From: an uncultured Bacillota bacterium
GTDB taxonomy: Bacteria; Bacillota_I; Bacilli_A; RF39; UBA660
Reading direction: 5' to 3'
Assembly (NCBI GenBank): GCA_947168485.1
Contig: CAMVLZ010000002.1
Span: 1-36,522, forward strand
Length of the DNA stretch: 36,522 bases
Both the position numbers and the translations under genes were made by a program. The notes under the pieces are model-generated. The model saw only the letters and a program-made list of their open reading frames with translations. It was not told where the DNA came from and did no database searches. Positions 23,869 to 31,439 of the stretch are shown one piece after another. Every line of letters begins with the position of its first letter. The first letter of the stretch is position 1.

Positions 23869-23982
23869 AGAAAGTAGATGATAAGATGAATAGAGTTAAA
23901 TATAGTTATAAATCTTTATCAACTAAATTAGAATCTTGATAGGTTTTGCAGAAGCATTGCCTATTTTTTTATGGAGGTTATT
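23869..23982 (+). promoter_or_regulatory. Leader with terminator and competing hairpin, candidate attenuator
   Basis: The leader ends in an intrinsic terminator: ATAGG (23939-23943) pairs with CCTAT (23960-23964), with an inner TGC-AGAA-GCA and seven T (23964-23970), only about 12 bases before the first start codon. Upstream TATCAA (23917-23922) can pair with TTGATA (23936-23941), which shares bases with the terminator's left arm, so the two hairpins exclude each other. This is the layout of a riboswitch or protein-controlled attenuator. I recognise no known aptamer, and there is no T-box sequence. Confidence 0.6.
23938..23970 (+). terminator. Leader terminator before the phosphoesterase pair
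   Basis: Hairpin GATAGG...CCTATT with an inner TGC/GCA helix and AGAA loop, followed by T7. It precedes rather than follows the genes, so it should be conditional. Confidence 0.7.
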
Positions 23983-25011
23983 ATGAAGTATACTAATGAA
24001 ATTATAAGTAAATTTTTAGAATTAATTGAAAAAGAAAATAGTCTTACTAAAATATGTGAAGAAATGTCTCTTAATAGTTTAGAAGTTTTAAGTTTAGTTA
24101 ATCATGTTAAAAAGAATGGTATTAATATAGCAGTTAAGAAGACTCCTGGTGATCTATATATGATGAATATGGGAGATATTAATTATAATGAAAAGAATAC
24201 TTATAATTTTGATACTGATGAATACAATGAATTTAATTTTATAGTAATCTCTGATACTAGATTAGGATCTAAGTCACAACAATTATCTATACTTAATGAT
24301 ATTTATCTTAAAGGACAAAAGATGGGTTATAACAATGTAATACTATGTGGAAATATTTCAGCTGGTCTATACCCTATTTCTGATCCATATGCTGAATCTA
24401 ATTTTGTAGATGATACATATAGTCAAATAGATTATATTGTTAATAATTATCCTAAATTAGAAGGAATGAAAACTTATTTTATAACTGGTAAAATTGATAA
24501 AAAACATCTAAAGAATGAAAAAGTTAATATAGGTAAAAGAATAGCTGAAAAAAGAGATGATATGATCTATTTAGGAGATGGATCTTGTGAAGTAATGATA
24601 GATAATACTAAAGTACATGTATTAAATGCTAAACTTGGTAAAACATATACTGTATCATATCGTACACAGCAACAAATAGATTCATATAGAAGTGAAGATA
24701 AACCAGATATCTTACTATATGGAGGACTACTCCAAATGGAAAAATATAATTATCGAAATGTAACCTGTATTTCTGTACCAAGTGTAGTTGCAACAACAAA
24801 AGAGATGACAGAGAAAAGATATTCTAATACAATTGGTGCTTTATATGTAAATATTAGAACTAATAATAAAGGAGATTTAGAATCAGTTAATACAATATTC
24901 TCCCCTTATTATGTAACTATAAAAGATGATTATCTTAAAGCTAAACCATTAAAAGATAATCCTCAAAAAAAACATGTAAAAAGAAAGGAATATAGAGATG
25001 GAAACAAATAA
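23983..25011 (+). CDS. Metallophosphoesterase-fold pseudoenzyme with N-terminal HTH-like segment
   Basis: A 342-residue cytosolic protein, clearly paralogous to the gene that follows (both carry YPK(L/I)EGMKTY and RDDMIYLG). An N-terminal helical region (about 5-50, SLTKICEEMSLNSLEVLSLV) looks like a helix-turn-helix. Every metal-binding motif but the first Asp is changed: D-x-H is D91-T-R93, G-D is G123-N124, GNHD is G169-K-I-D172, the following His position is Asn-Ala (215-216), and GHxH is G247-G-L-L250. It should not bind the two metals or hydrolyse phosphoesters and is probably a partner or regulator. I chose the ATG at 23983, five bases after GGAGG. It overlaps the next gene by 14 bases. 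Confidence 0.82.
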   Translation: MKYTNEIISKFLELIEKENSLTKICEEMSLNSLEVLSLVNHVKKNGINIAVKKTPGDLYMMNMGDINYNEKNTYNFDTDEYNEFNFIVISDTRLGSKSQQLSILNDIYLKGQKMGYNNVILCGNISAGLYPISDPYAESNFVDDTYSQIDYIVNNYPKLEGMKTYFITGKIDKKHLKNEKVNIGKRIAEKRDDMIYLGDGSCEVMIDNTKVHVLNAKLGKTYTVSYRTQQQIDSYRSEDKPDILLYGGLLQMEKYNYRNVTCISVPSVVATTKEMTEKRYSNTIGALYVNIRTNNKGDLESVNTIFSPYYVTIKDDYLKAKPLKDNPQKKHVKRKEYRDGNK

Positions 25012-26011
25012 TGTTAATTTAAATTTTGTTAATAAGATGTATCGTTATATGAAAAATGGTATGGATATTGAACTATTTATGGCAAAATTTGATATTAGTT
25101 ATTCTGAATTAACTGGTTTAATTGAATTATGTAATTTATATGGAAAAGAAATATCAATACAAGAACAAAATAATAAATACACATTTAAAAAGAATAAATC
25201 AAAGTCACCTATAACTACAAAAATAGATATAGATGACTCATCTCTTAGACAAACAGAAATATGTGTAGTATCAGATACTCATTTTGGTAATATTCATAAT
25301 CAGTTGCATCTTCTAAATGATGTTTATCAAGAAGCATATAATCGTGGTATTGATACAGTACTACATGTTGGTGATTTAGTAGATGGAAATTATCCAAATA
25401 GACCTGAAAATCCGCGTCAACAATTTCTTCATGGATTTGATGAACAAGTTGGTTATGTAGTAGATATGTATCCTAAAATAGAAGGAATGAAAACATATTA
25501 TATATTAGGTTCTCATGATGAAACTCATTATAAGAATGGTCAAGCTACAGTAAATGATTGGGTATCTAGATGTAGAGATGATATGATTTATTTAGGACAA
25601 GATACAGGTCAAATATCAATAAATGATGTAAAGATAGTTCTAGATCATCCAGGAGGAGGATCAGCTCAATCTCTATCTTATAAACCTCAAAAAAGAATAG
25701 AAACTCTAGAATCAAGAACAAAACCAAAATTACTTTTAATAGGACATTATCATAAGAGTTATGCATTTAGTTATAGAAATGTAGAATGTATCATAGTACC
25801 ATGTCTATGTGATAAAACACAATTCCAACAAAAACAAGGATTATCTAATGTCTTAGGAGCATACTTTATAGATATGTATTCTGATAAAAATGGAAATATT
25901 CAATACTTTCAACCAGAAGAAATATTATTTGATAAAAAAGATATTTGGGATGAACAAGGTAAAGATAAAAGAAAAGTAAAAAAATTAGAAATTAAAAATA
26001 CTTATTACTAA
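24998..26011 (+). CDS. Calcineurin-like metallophosphoesterase with N-terminal HTH-like segment
   Basis: A 337-residue member of the dinuclear metallophosphoesterase superfamily, which includes nucleases, cyclic-nucleotide and nucleotide phosphodiesterases. Ligands are in place: D93-T-H95, G125-D126 (HVGDLVDG), G171-S-H173-D174 with Ser instead of the usual Asn, H217 (LDHPGGG) and G249-H250-Y-H252. The N-terminal about 60 residues look helical and HTH-like (MDIELFMAKFDISYSELTGL), as in its upstream paralogue. The C-terminus is basic. Substrate is unknown; the HTH-like segment makes nucleic acid a reasonable guess. The start is 14 bases inside the upstream gene with AAAGGA before it, implying coupled translation and roughly balanced production of both proteins. 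Confidence 0.87.
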   Translation: METNNVNLNFVNKMYRYMKNGMDIELFMAKFDISYSELTGLIELCNLYGKEISIQEQNNKYTFKKNKSKSPITTKIDIDDSSLRQTEICVVSDTHFGNIHNQLHLLNDVYQEAYNRGIDTVLHVGDLVDGNYPNRPENPRQQFLHGFDEQVGYVVDMYPKIEGMKTYYILGSHDETHYKNGQATVNDWVSRCRDDMIYLGQDTGQISINDVKIVLDHPGGGSAQSLSYKPQKRIETLESRTKPKLLLIGHYHKSYAFSYRNVECIIVPCLCDKTQFQQKQGLSNVLGAYFIDMYSDKNGNIQYFQPEEILFDKKDIWDEQGKDKRKVKKLEIKNTYY

Positions 26012-26041
26012 AAAAAATACTAAGTTATCTTAGTATTTTTT
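26011..26041. terminator. Bidirectional terminator between convergent units
   Basis: Stem AATACTAAG/CTTAGTATT (26016-26024, 26029-26037), TTAT loop, flanked by A7 on the left and T6 on the right. It serves the plus-strand phosphoesterase genes and the minus-strand Hint-protein operon, and touches the stop codons of both. Confidence 0.93.
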
Positions 26042-28393
26042 AATTAGATGTGTACCAGTCCATATAGTAATATAACTAGAAGGACTATAACATTTATTAT
26101 TAGAAGTATTTAAATAACATTTAACTTTCTTATCACTAGGTAATTTAAACTTAGTACCTTCAAACATCTTAGAATGATAATCATCATCTATAGAAACACT
26201 CCATATTCTCTTACCAAATATATTATTAGGTTTCTTTATATAATTATCATTTAATAATAAATCCCTAAATACAGATTTAAATTGATCCATAGTAATATAA
26301 TTATATTTAACTAGAACTGCCCCATCTTGAGCACGTAATCCATAAAATAAGTAATATGGAACTTCTCTAAAATTATTATAATCTAATTGAATATTATTCT
26401 TTAATACTTCTTCTCTTCTATGAGACCATAATAAGTTTTCTCTAAATTCATAGAAATTACATAACTCTTCTCTTCCATCATTTACTAATACATCATCAGC
26501 AATCAAATTATAATATCTAGTAGAAACTATATCATAATATTTAATTTTCTTATGAATAGTTTCTATTTTTTTAATCTTAACTTTATATAATTTATTATTA
26601 TTATCTACTTTATATATAGAAGTACCTACATCAATAGTAGATATATCACTATATCTATTAGTATCAACATTAAATACAGTATGAGGACCTACTGTTTTTA
26701 GAGTAGTACCATCATCAAATGTAGTTAATTGATAAAAATCTCTCTCATGAACTTTTTCCATCCAAATAGGATACTCATAACTAAATCCACCATTTTCATG
26801 ATCAAATACTAATAATAAATCATCATAAGTAATATCATCTACTTTTTTAACTTTACCATTACCTAATCTAATCATAGTACCTTCTACTAAACAGGGAACT
26901 CCTCCATTATAAGTACCAGTAACAGTAATAATTAAATTACCAGTTACATTAGGAATAGAAATATTACCATTATTATAAGTAAAATTAGTAGTATTTCTAC
27001 CTCCCATAGAAACAGTAATATTATTAGGTAAAGTATAATTTTGTTGAGCAGTAACAGTCGCTGTATAAGTATTACCTATATTAACAGTAGATTCACCAGA
27101 ATAATTAACTCCAGTTGCATTAAAAGTAACAGTATAAGTCCATTGATAAGATCCTACATCACTAGAGCAAGCATATCCAGCACTAGTAGTCGCATTATTT
27201 ATATCTTCATTACTAGCTTTATTTCCTAAAGTATCAGTTCCATAAACTACAAAACTATAACTAGAAATATTACTTCCATCAGCTAAATTAGAAATAGTAA
27301 TTTGTTTCTCATCAGTAGATGTATTAAGAGTATTAATCAAATTATTATCTCCATCATAAACAAGTACAGTATAATGATCTACTCCACTCTCATCTTCACT
27401 ATCCCAAGTTACATTAACGACACCAATTTCATTACTTTGAATAGCACTAACATTACTTATAACAGGAGCACTAATATCTACATATTCTTCTTCTTTATCT
27501 ACAGTTAATGTAATACTACCACAATTAACATTAGGTAAACCACTACTCTTTAATGTAACACTAGTATTAATAGTATCAGTAGAAAAAGTCTCTCCACTCT
27601 TTTGTTTAACATAGAAAGTATATGTTTGATCAGAAGTATTTGCCCCTATTGTAAAATTATTTAAAGTATTACCAGAAGCATCACATACAACTAATTTAGG
27701 ATTACCTAAAGTAAAATTAAATGTTCTATCAGTAGAATAACTAGAAGTAACCTTAACATTAAATGATGCGATATTTCCATTTGAAACATTTCCATTAGTA
27801 GATCCAACTATACTAGCAATTATATTACCTTCAGGTTTTTCTTGATCATCAATACTTCCTTCACCATTAATAACATAACTATCTTGATCAACAGATGGAA
27901 CAAAAGTAACAGTTAATGTAGCAATCTTCTCACTTAATTTATCAATCATATCACCAGAATTAATACCAGTTAATTCATAATTTAAAGTACCTAAAGGATT
28001 ACCACTTTCATCATTAACTTTTAAATCAAAACTAAAATCATTTATAGTATGATCAAAAAAAGTATCATTACTAACAGTAATATCATATATAGCTTTATAA
28101 AGAGGATTTTCTTCATCACTTTTTATAAATTCTAAATTTAAATTTATTGAATCATTAGTAAAAGATGGTAAAGCATCTGTTGTATTACTAGAAGAGACTT
28201 TAGTAACATTAGTTATCGCAAAGTCTCCATCAGTCTTAAACTTAGCCGTACCATTTATTTTAATTACTTGAGTATATAAAGCAAATCCAACTGACATAAA
28301 AGTCAAAGTTAATACAAGAACTAAAGATACTAATACACCCAAATAAACTTTCTTATAATCTAAATTTTTATCTCTTAATTTACTTTTTTTCAT
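26030..28393 (-). CDS. SipW-signal surface protein with FN3-like and Hint domains
   Basis: A 787-residue exported protein. The N-terminus (about 14-42, ending MSVGFALYTQVIKINGTAKF) is a SipW-dependent signal peptide like that of TasA. Residues 45-300 contain beta-sandwich repeats of TasA or pilin type. About 308-400 is fibronectin III-like (SAPVISNVSAIQSNEIGVVNVTW). A small beta domain follows to 500. A Hint domain runs from Cys501 to about 640: PCLVEGTMIRLGNGKVKKVD, LLLVFDHENGGF, DGTTLKTVGPHTVFNVD (His571) and YYDIVSTRYYNLIADDVLV. A C-terminal domain of about 145 residues ends in CYSPSSYITIWTGTHLIKKY. Hint domains of hedgehog and intein type cleave at their first Cys, so self-processing at 500/501 is possible. 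The ATG at 28393 follows AAGGAATAGTGAGG; it overlaps the DUF5305 gene. Confidence 0.8.
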   Translation of the reverse strand: MKKSKLRDKNLDYKKVYLGVLVSLVLVLTLTFMSVGFALYTQVIKINGTAKFKTDGDFAITNVTKVSSSNTTDALPSFTNDSINLNLEFIKSDEENPLYKAIYDITVSNDTFFDHTINDFSFDLKVNDESGNPLGTLNYELTGINSGDMIDKLSEKIATLTVTFVPSVDQDSYVINGEGSIDDQEKPEGNIIASIVGSTNGNVSNGNIASFNVKVTSSYSTDRTFNFTLGNPKLVVCDASGNTLNNFTIGANTSDQTYTFYVKQKSGETFSTDTINTSVTLKSSGLPNVNCGSITLTVDKEEEYVDISAPVISNVSAIQSNEIGVVNVTWDSEDESGVDHYTVLVYDGDNNLINTLNTSTDEKQITISNLADGSNISSYSFVVYGTDTLGNKASNEDINNATTSAGYACSSDVGSYQWTYTVTFNATGVNYSGESTVNIGNTYTATVTAQQNYTLPNNITVSMGGRNTTNFTYNNGNISIPNVTGNLIITVTGTYNGGVPCLVEGTMIRLGNGKVKKVDDITYDDLLLVFDHENGGFSYEYPIWMEKVHERDFYQLTTFDDGTTLKTVGPHTVFNVDTNRYSDISTIDVGTSIYKVDNNNKLYKVKIKKIETIHKKIKYYDIVSTRYYNLIADDVLVNDGREELCNFYEFRENLLWSHRREEVLKNNIQLDYNNFREVPYYLFYGLRAQDGAVLVKYNYITMDQFKSVFRDLLLNDNYIKKPNNIFGKRIWSVSIDDDYHSKMFEGTKFKLPSDKKVKCYLNTSNNKCYSPSSYITIWTGTHLIKKY

Positions 28394-29594
28394 CCTCACT
28401 ATTCCTTGTTTTACCAAAATTTAAATTCAATTTAGTTAGTGTCTTTTCTAACTCATCAAAAGTAAATTTATATCTAGAAGTCTGAGATAAATCTTTCTTA
28501 TTAGAATCATCTTCTATTTTAGAAGATACTTCTTCATCTATTTTACCTTCATAATCTTTATGATTTTCTAAATTATCTTTATCTAAAACAAATCTCCATA
28601 CCATATTATCATTAACAATTATAAAGATAGCTTCTTCTCCTTCTTTACTATTGTAATAATTAATAGGCATTCTAACTTCATTATAAACATCAATTAATTC
28701 AGAAAATGTAGTTACTTCAATTAACTTCATATCACTAATATCAGGTAAAGTTGCTATATTAGCAATTATACTATCATGTGATGATAATATCTTATTTAAA
28801 GTAACATCATATATATTATCTTCATTATATTTTCTCTTATTAAATAAAGTTCTAATTAATAATATTAAACTAATTACTAATAATACTATACCAACTATTA
28901 ATGAAATCTTATGATAATTTGATAAACTATCATCTCTCATAGTAATAGTATTATTATTACTTTTAGCATTCTTACTAATATTAGCTTCAACTGCTTTCTC
29001 TAATAAAGGAACAGATAAACTCATATCACTAGAGATATCAATAGGCTCAGTAAACACTTCACCAGTTCCCATAGATTCAACATTTAAAACAATATCTAAT
29101 ATACCTTCAGGTATTAAAGAATACTCCTTCTTAAATGAACTTAATAATTCATTATATTTATTATAATCAACTTTAACATTCTCATTAATACTAAAGTGAT
29201 CACTATTATTTAAATTAATAGACTTAGAAGGAACTAAAACATAATCTTTAGACCAATAATAACCACTATCTCCATTAGGTTTATTAGCATTAACTTTTGC
29301 TATAACAGAATATTTATAATTACCATTAATCTTTTCACTTAATTTTAAATTATAATGAAAATCTACATCAATATAATTAATAAGATTAGCTATATATGTT
29401 CTATTTTCTTCTAAATAAGGAGTAGTAAAATAATTATTCTTATTTAGATAAACTTTATAACTAATAGAATTATTCTCAGTATATTTAACATCTATATATT
29501 CTTTTTTAAATAGACCAAAATATATTAAGCAAATACTAATTATAAATACAATAAAAATAATAAAATATCTAAGTAGAAATTTACTTTTATTCAT
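28380..29594 (-). CDS. DUF5305 family membrane protein
   Basis: A 404-residue protein with two membrane helices (about 9-29 and 230-250) and an extracellular domain between them. The domain carries YKVYLNKNNYF and DFHYNLKLSEKINGNYKYSV; the mid-part GYYWSKDYVLVPSKSINL and VDYNKYNELLSSF are typical of DUF5305. The cytosolic C-terminal part (about 255-404) is charged and includes VWRFVLDK. The family is commonly found beside SipW-like signal peptidases in Bacillota and archaea, as it is here. The start has AAAGGGGTAGATT before it, overlapping the sipW stop, and the end overlaps the Hint-protein start. It probably assists export or assembly of the SipW substrates; that is inference. Confidence 0.83.
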   Translation of the reverse strand: MNKSKFLLRYFIIFIVFIISICLIYFGLFKKEYIDVKYTENNSISYKVYLNKNNYFTTPYLEENRTYIANLINYIDVDFHYNLKLSEKINGNYKYSVIAKVNANKPNGDSGYYWSKDYVLVPSKSINLNNSDHFSINENVKVDYNKYNELLSSFKKEYSLIPEGILDIVLNVESMGTGEVFTEPIDISSDMSLSVPLLEKAVEANISKNAKSNNNTITMRDDSLSNYHKISLIVGIVLLVISLILLIRTLFNKRKYNEDNIYDVTLNKILSSHDSIIANIATLPDISDMKLIEVTTFSELIDVYNEVRMPINYYNSKEGEEAIFIIVNDNMVWRFVLDKDNLENHKDYEGKIDEEVSSKIEDDSNKKDLSQTSRYKFTFDELEKTLTKLNLNFGKTRNSEDEKK

Positions 29595-29597
29595 AAT

Positions 29598-30734
29598 CTA
29601 CCCCTTTCTAAACATTTCATTTATAAATATAGTTGGATACCCAATATATTTAACTACATAATCAACCTTACCTATAACATCTTTTTCTTCTATATCAAAC
29701 TTATCTTCATTATCATTCGCATCACCTTTAGTATTAAAGTAATACTTATTATTATGATTTTTAATATTAACTACTCTATGTACTACTATAATATTCTTAT
29801 GTTTAAAAACCAATATATCTCCTACTTCAATATTTTTTGGTTTAGTATACTCTAATATAACAGCATCTCCTCTAAAGAAAGTAGGTTCCATTGAATTAGA
29901 TGCGACTGATATCATTTTATAGTGAAATATTCCAGATACCAATATAGTTATTATTAATAAAAATATAATTATTGGTATAGTAATATAAGTAGAACTCTTA
30001 GTATCCATAGTCTTTTTATATTTATTATCTCTAATTAAACTCTTATTAATTGTATAAAAAGTAATAAAAGGTATAACCACTCCAACTACTCCAAATAGAT
30101 AATTACCTAAATTAGGAACAATAGGTATTAAATAAACATAAAGAGTAACTATAGATTTATAAAGTAAACTAGGTCTAAATCCTATATTATGAACTAAAAA
30201 TGTACAAAGAAATTCTAACGCAATAGTAGGAAATACAATTGTACAAACAAATACAAATATAGAATAAGAATCTACTAAAGTAGTATAATTCACTTGTATT
30301 AATACACTAAATATAATAAGTAATATAGTAAATATAAATCTTAAACTAAATTTAGAATATCCATCACCAATAACTATGTATCTAAAATATTCCCAAATAA
30401 TTATTAATATAAATTCAGGTATCGCTACAGTTAAAAAACTATTTAAACCAAATACACCTTTAGTAAATCCTAAGAAGATTCCTAAGATGTATATTGAAAT
30501 ACCTGATATTAACAAAATAGTAATAATAGATCTAACAGTATATCCAAGATAATAATTATTATCTTTTTTTATACCAAAAAATATTATATTTGGAATTAAA
30601 ATAAGTAATAAAAAGACAATTGCTAAATAACTTTTTAGATTACTAGAAACTGTCTTTGTAATAACATAAAACACAATAATAAGAAATAATAAAGCTAAAT
30701 TATCAATCAAAAGAGCTTTATAATTCTTTTTCAT
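29598..30734 (-). CDS. sipW: SipW-type signal peptidase I with multi-membrane N-terminal extension
   Basis: A 378-residue signal peptidase. The C-terminal catalytic part (about 250-378) has one membrane helix, then S279-N-S281-MEPTFFRGD with nucleophile Ser281, VGDILVFKH, and VVH319-RVV where the general base is His rather than Lys, as in SipW and the ER/archaeal class. TKGDANDNED supplies the conserved Asp. The first about 235 residues are eight or so membrane helices not found in Bacillus SipW (about 190 residues in all). SipW processes TasA-like fibre proteins; substrates are encoded on both sides (30779-31336 and 26030-28393). No terminator separates it from the TasA-like gene 44 bases upstream, so they form one operon. 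Confidence 0.9.
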   Translation of the reverse strand: MKKNYKALLIDNLALLFLIIVFYVITKTVSSNLKSYLAIVFLLLILIPNIIFFGIKKDNNYYLGYTVRSIITILLISGISIYILGIFLGFTKGVFGLNSFLTVAIPEFILIIIWEYFRYIVIGDGYSKFSLRFIFTILLIIFSVLIQVNYTTLVDSYSIFVFVCTIVFPTIALEFLCTFLVHNIGFRPSLLYKSIVTLYVYLIPIVPNLGNYLFGVVGVVIPFITFYTINKSLIRDNKYKKTMDTKSSTYITIPIIIFLLIITILVSGIFHYKMISVASNSMEPTFFRGDAVILEYTKPKNIEVGDILVFKHKNIIVVHRVVNIKNHNNKYYFNTKGDANDNEDKFDIEEKDVIGKVDYVVKYIGYPTIFINEMFRKG

Positions 30735-30778
30735 ATTATACCCCTATCTTAATCTAAATAGTTAAAGCATTAATTATA

Positions 30779-31336
30779 TTATGCTACTTGTTCATAATCG
30801 AAATTAGCACCTACAGTAACATTAACATCATTAGCAGGTAATTGAGTACTATCAGCAACAGCAACATAAGAAACTTTAACTTTTACAGTTGCACTTTCTT
30901 CAGCACCTAAATCTAAACCAATATTATCAGTTGTAGAAGTATATGTAGTACCATTATAATTTACTTCATAACTTAAGTATGGTGCAGTAACACTTGAAGT
31001 CATAGTAATCTTAGTTAATTGAGCATCAATAGTACCATCATTAACAGCATCAATACTGAATTCTACAAAATCTCCAGGTTTTTCTAATGTAGCAGTAAAA
31101 TTAACATCTGTATTTGATAAAGTAGGTAATCCAGTCTCACTAGTTAAAGGTACACTTCCTGTAGACAATTGATAACTACTTTGATCCCAATGAATACTCC
31201 ATTTACTAGCCTTAACAGTAACATCTCCATTAATATTTAAAGTTTGAGAATAAGCTGCAAAACCAATAGCCATAAATAATACAGCAACAGCTAATACTCC
31301 AATAATTCCCATTTGTAAATTTTTTCTTTTTTCCAT
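30779..31336 (-). CDS. TasA/camelysin-like SipW substrate, probable surface fibre subunit
   Basis: A 185-residue exported protein. The N-terminal helix and cleavage region (GIIGVLAVAVLFMAIGFAAY then SQTLNINGDVTVK) is the SipW-dependent signal, and the mature part is a single beta-sandwich of about 155 residues like TasA, CalY or camelysin. It ends in NVTVGANFDYEQVA with no LPXTG motif or C-terminal anchor. In Bacillus, TasA-type proteins form matrix fibres; a similar structural role is likely here but not shown. It is the first gene of the cassette, with GGAGACTATAATC before the ATG and an extended -10 at 31366-31374. As the first and shortest cistron it is the natural candidate for the major subunit. 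Confidence 0.85.
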   Translation of the reverse strand: MEKRKNLQMGIIGVLAVAVLFMAIGFAAYSQTLNINGDVTVKASKWSIHWDQSSYQLSTGSVPLTSETGLPTLSNTDVNFTATLEKPGDFVEFSIDAVNDGTIDAQLTKITMTSSVTAPYLSYEVNYNGTTYTSTTDNIGLDLGAEESATVKVKVSYVAVADSTQLPANDVNVTVGANFDYEQVA

Positions 31337-31365
31337 GATTATAGTCTCCTTTCTACTATAAATAA

Positions 31366-31374
31366 ATTATATCA
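31366..31374 (-). promoter_or_regulatory. Promoter (-10) of the TasA-SipW-Hint operon
   Basis: Extended -10 TGATATAAT on the minus strand (hexamer 31366-31371), 30 bases before the TasA-like start and immediately after the upstream terminator. No good -35 is seen. Confidence 0.6.
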
Positions 31375-31406
31375 AAAAAAAAGAAAAATATATATAATTT
31401 TTCTTT
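31374..31406 (-). terminator. Terminator after the propeller-like protein gene
   Basis: Stem AAAGAAAAA/TTTTTCTTT (31380-31388, 31398-31406), a 9-base loop, and further T on the minus strand. The stem is almost purely A-T, so its strength is uncertain. Confidence 0.6.
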
Positions 31407-31439
31407 AAAATACACTATTTTACATATAGTTGTAAAAAA

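Noticed and set aside
27041-27508. Plus-strand frames rich in Ser, Ile and Arg opposite the Hint-protein gene
   Set aside because: Composition is that of the complement of a Thr/Asn-rich coding strand; no start signal and no similarity to proteins.
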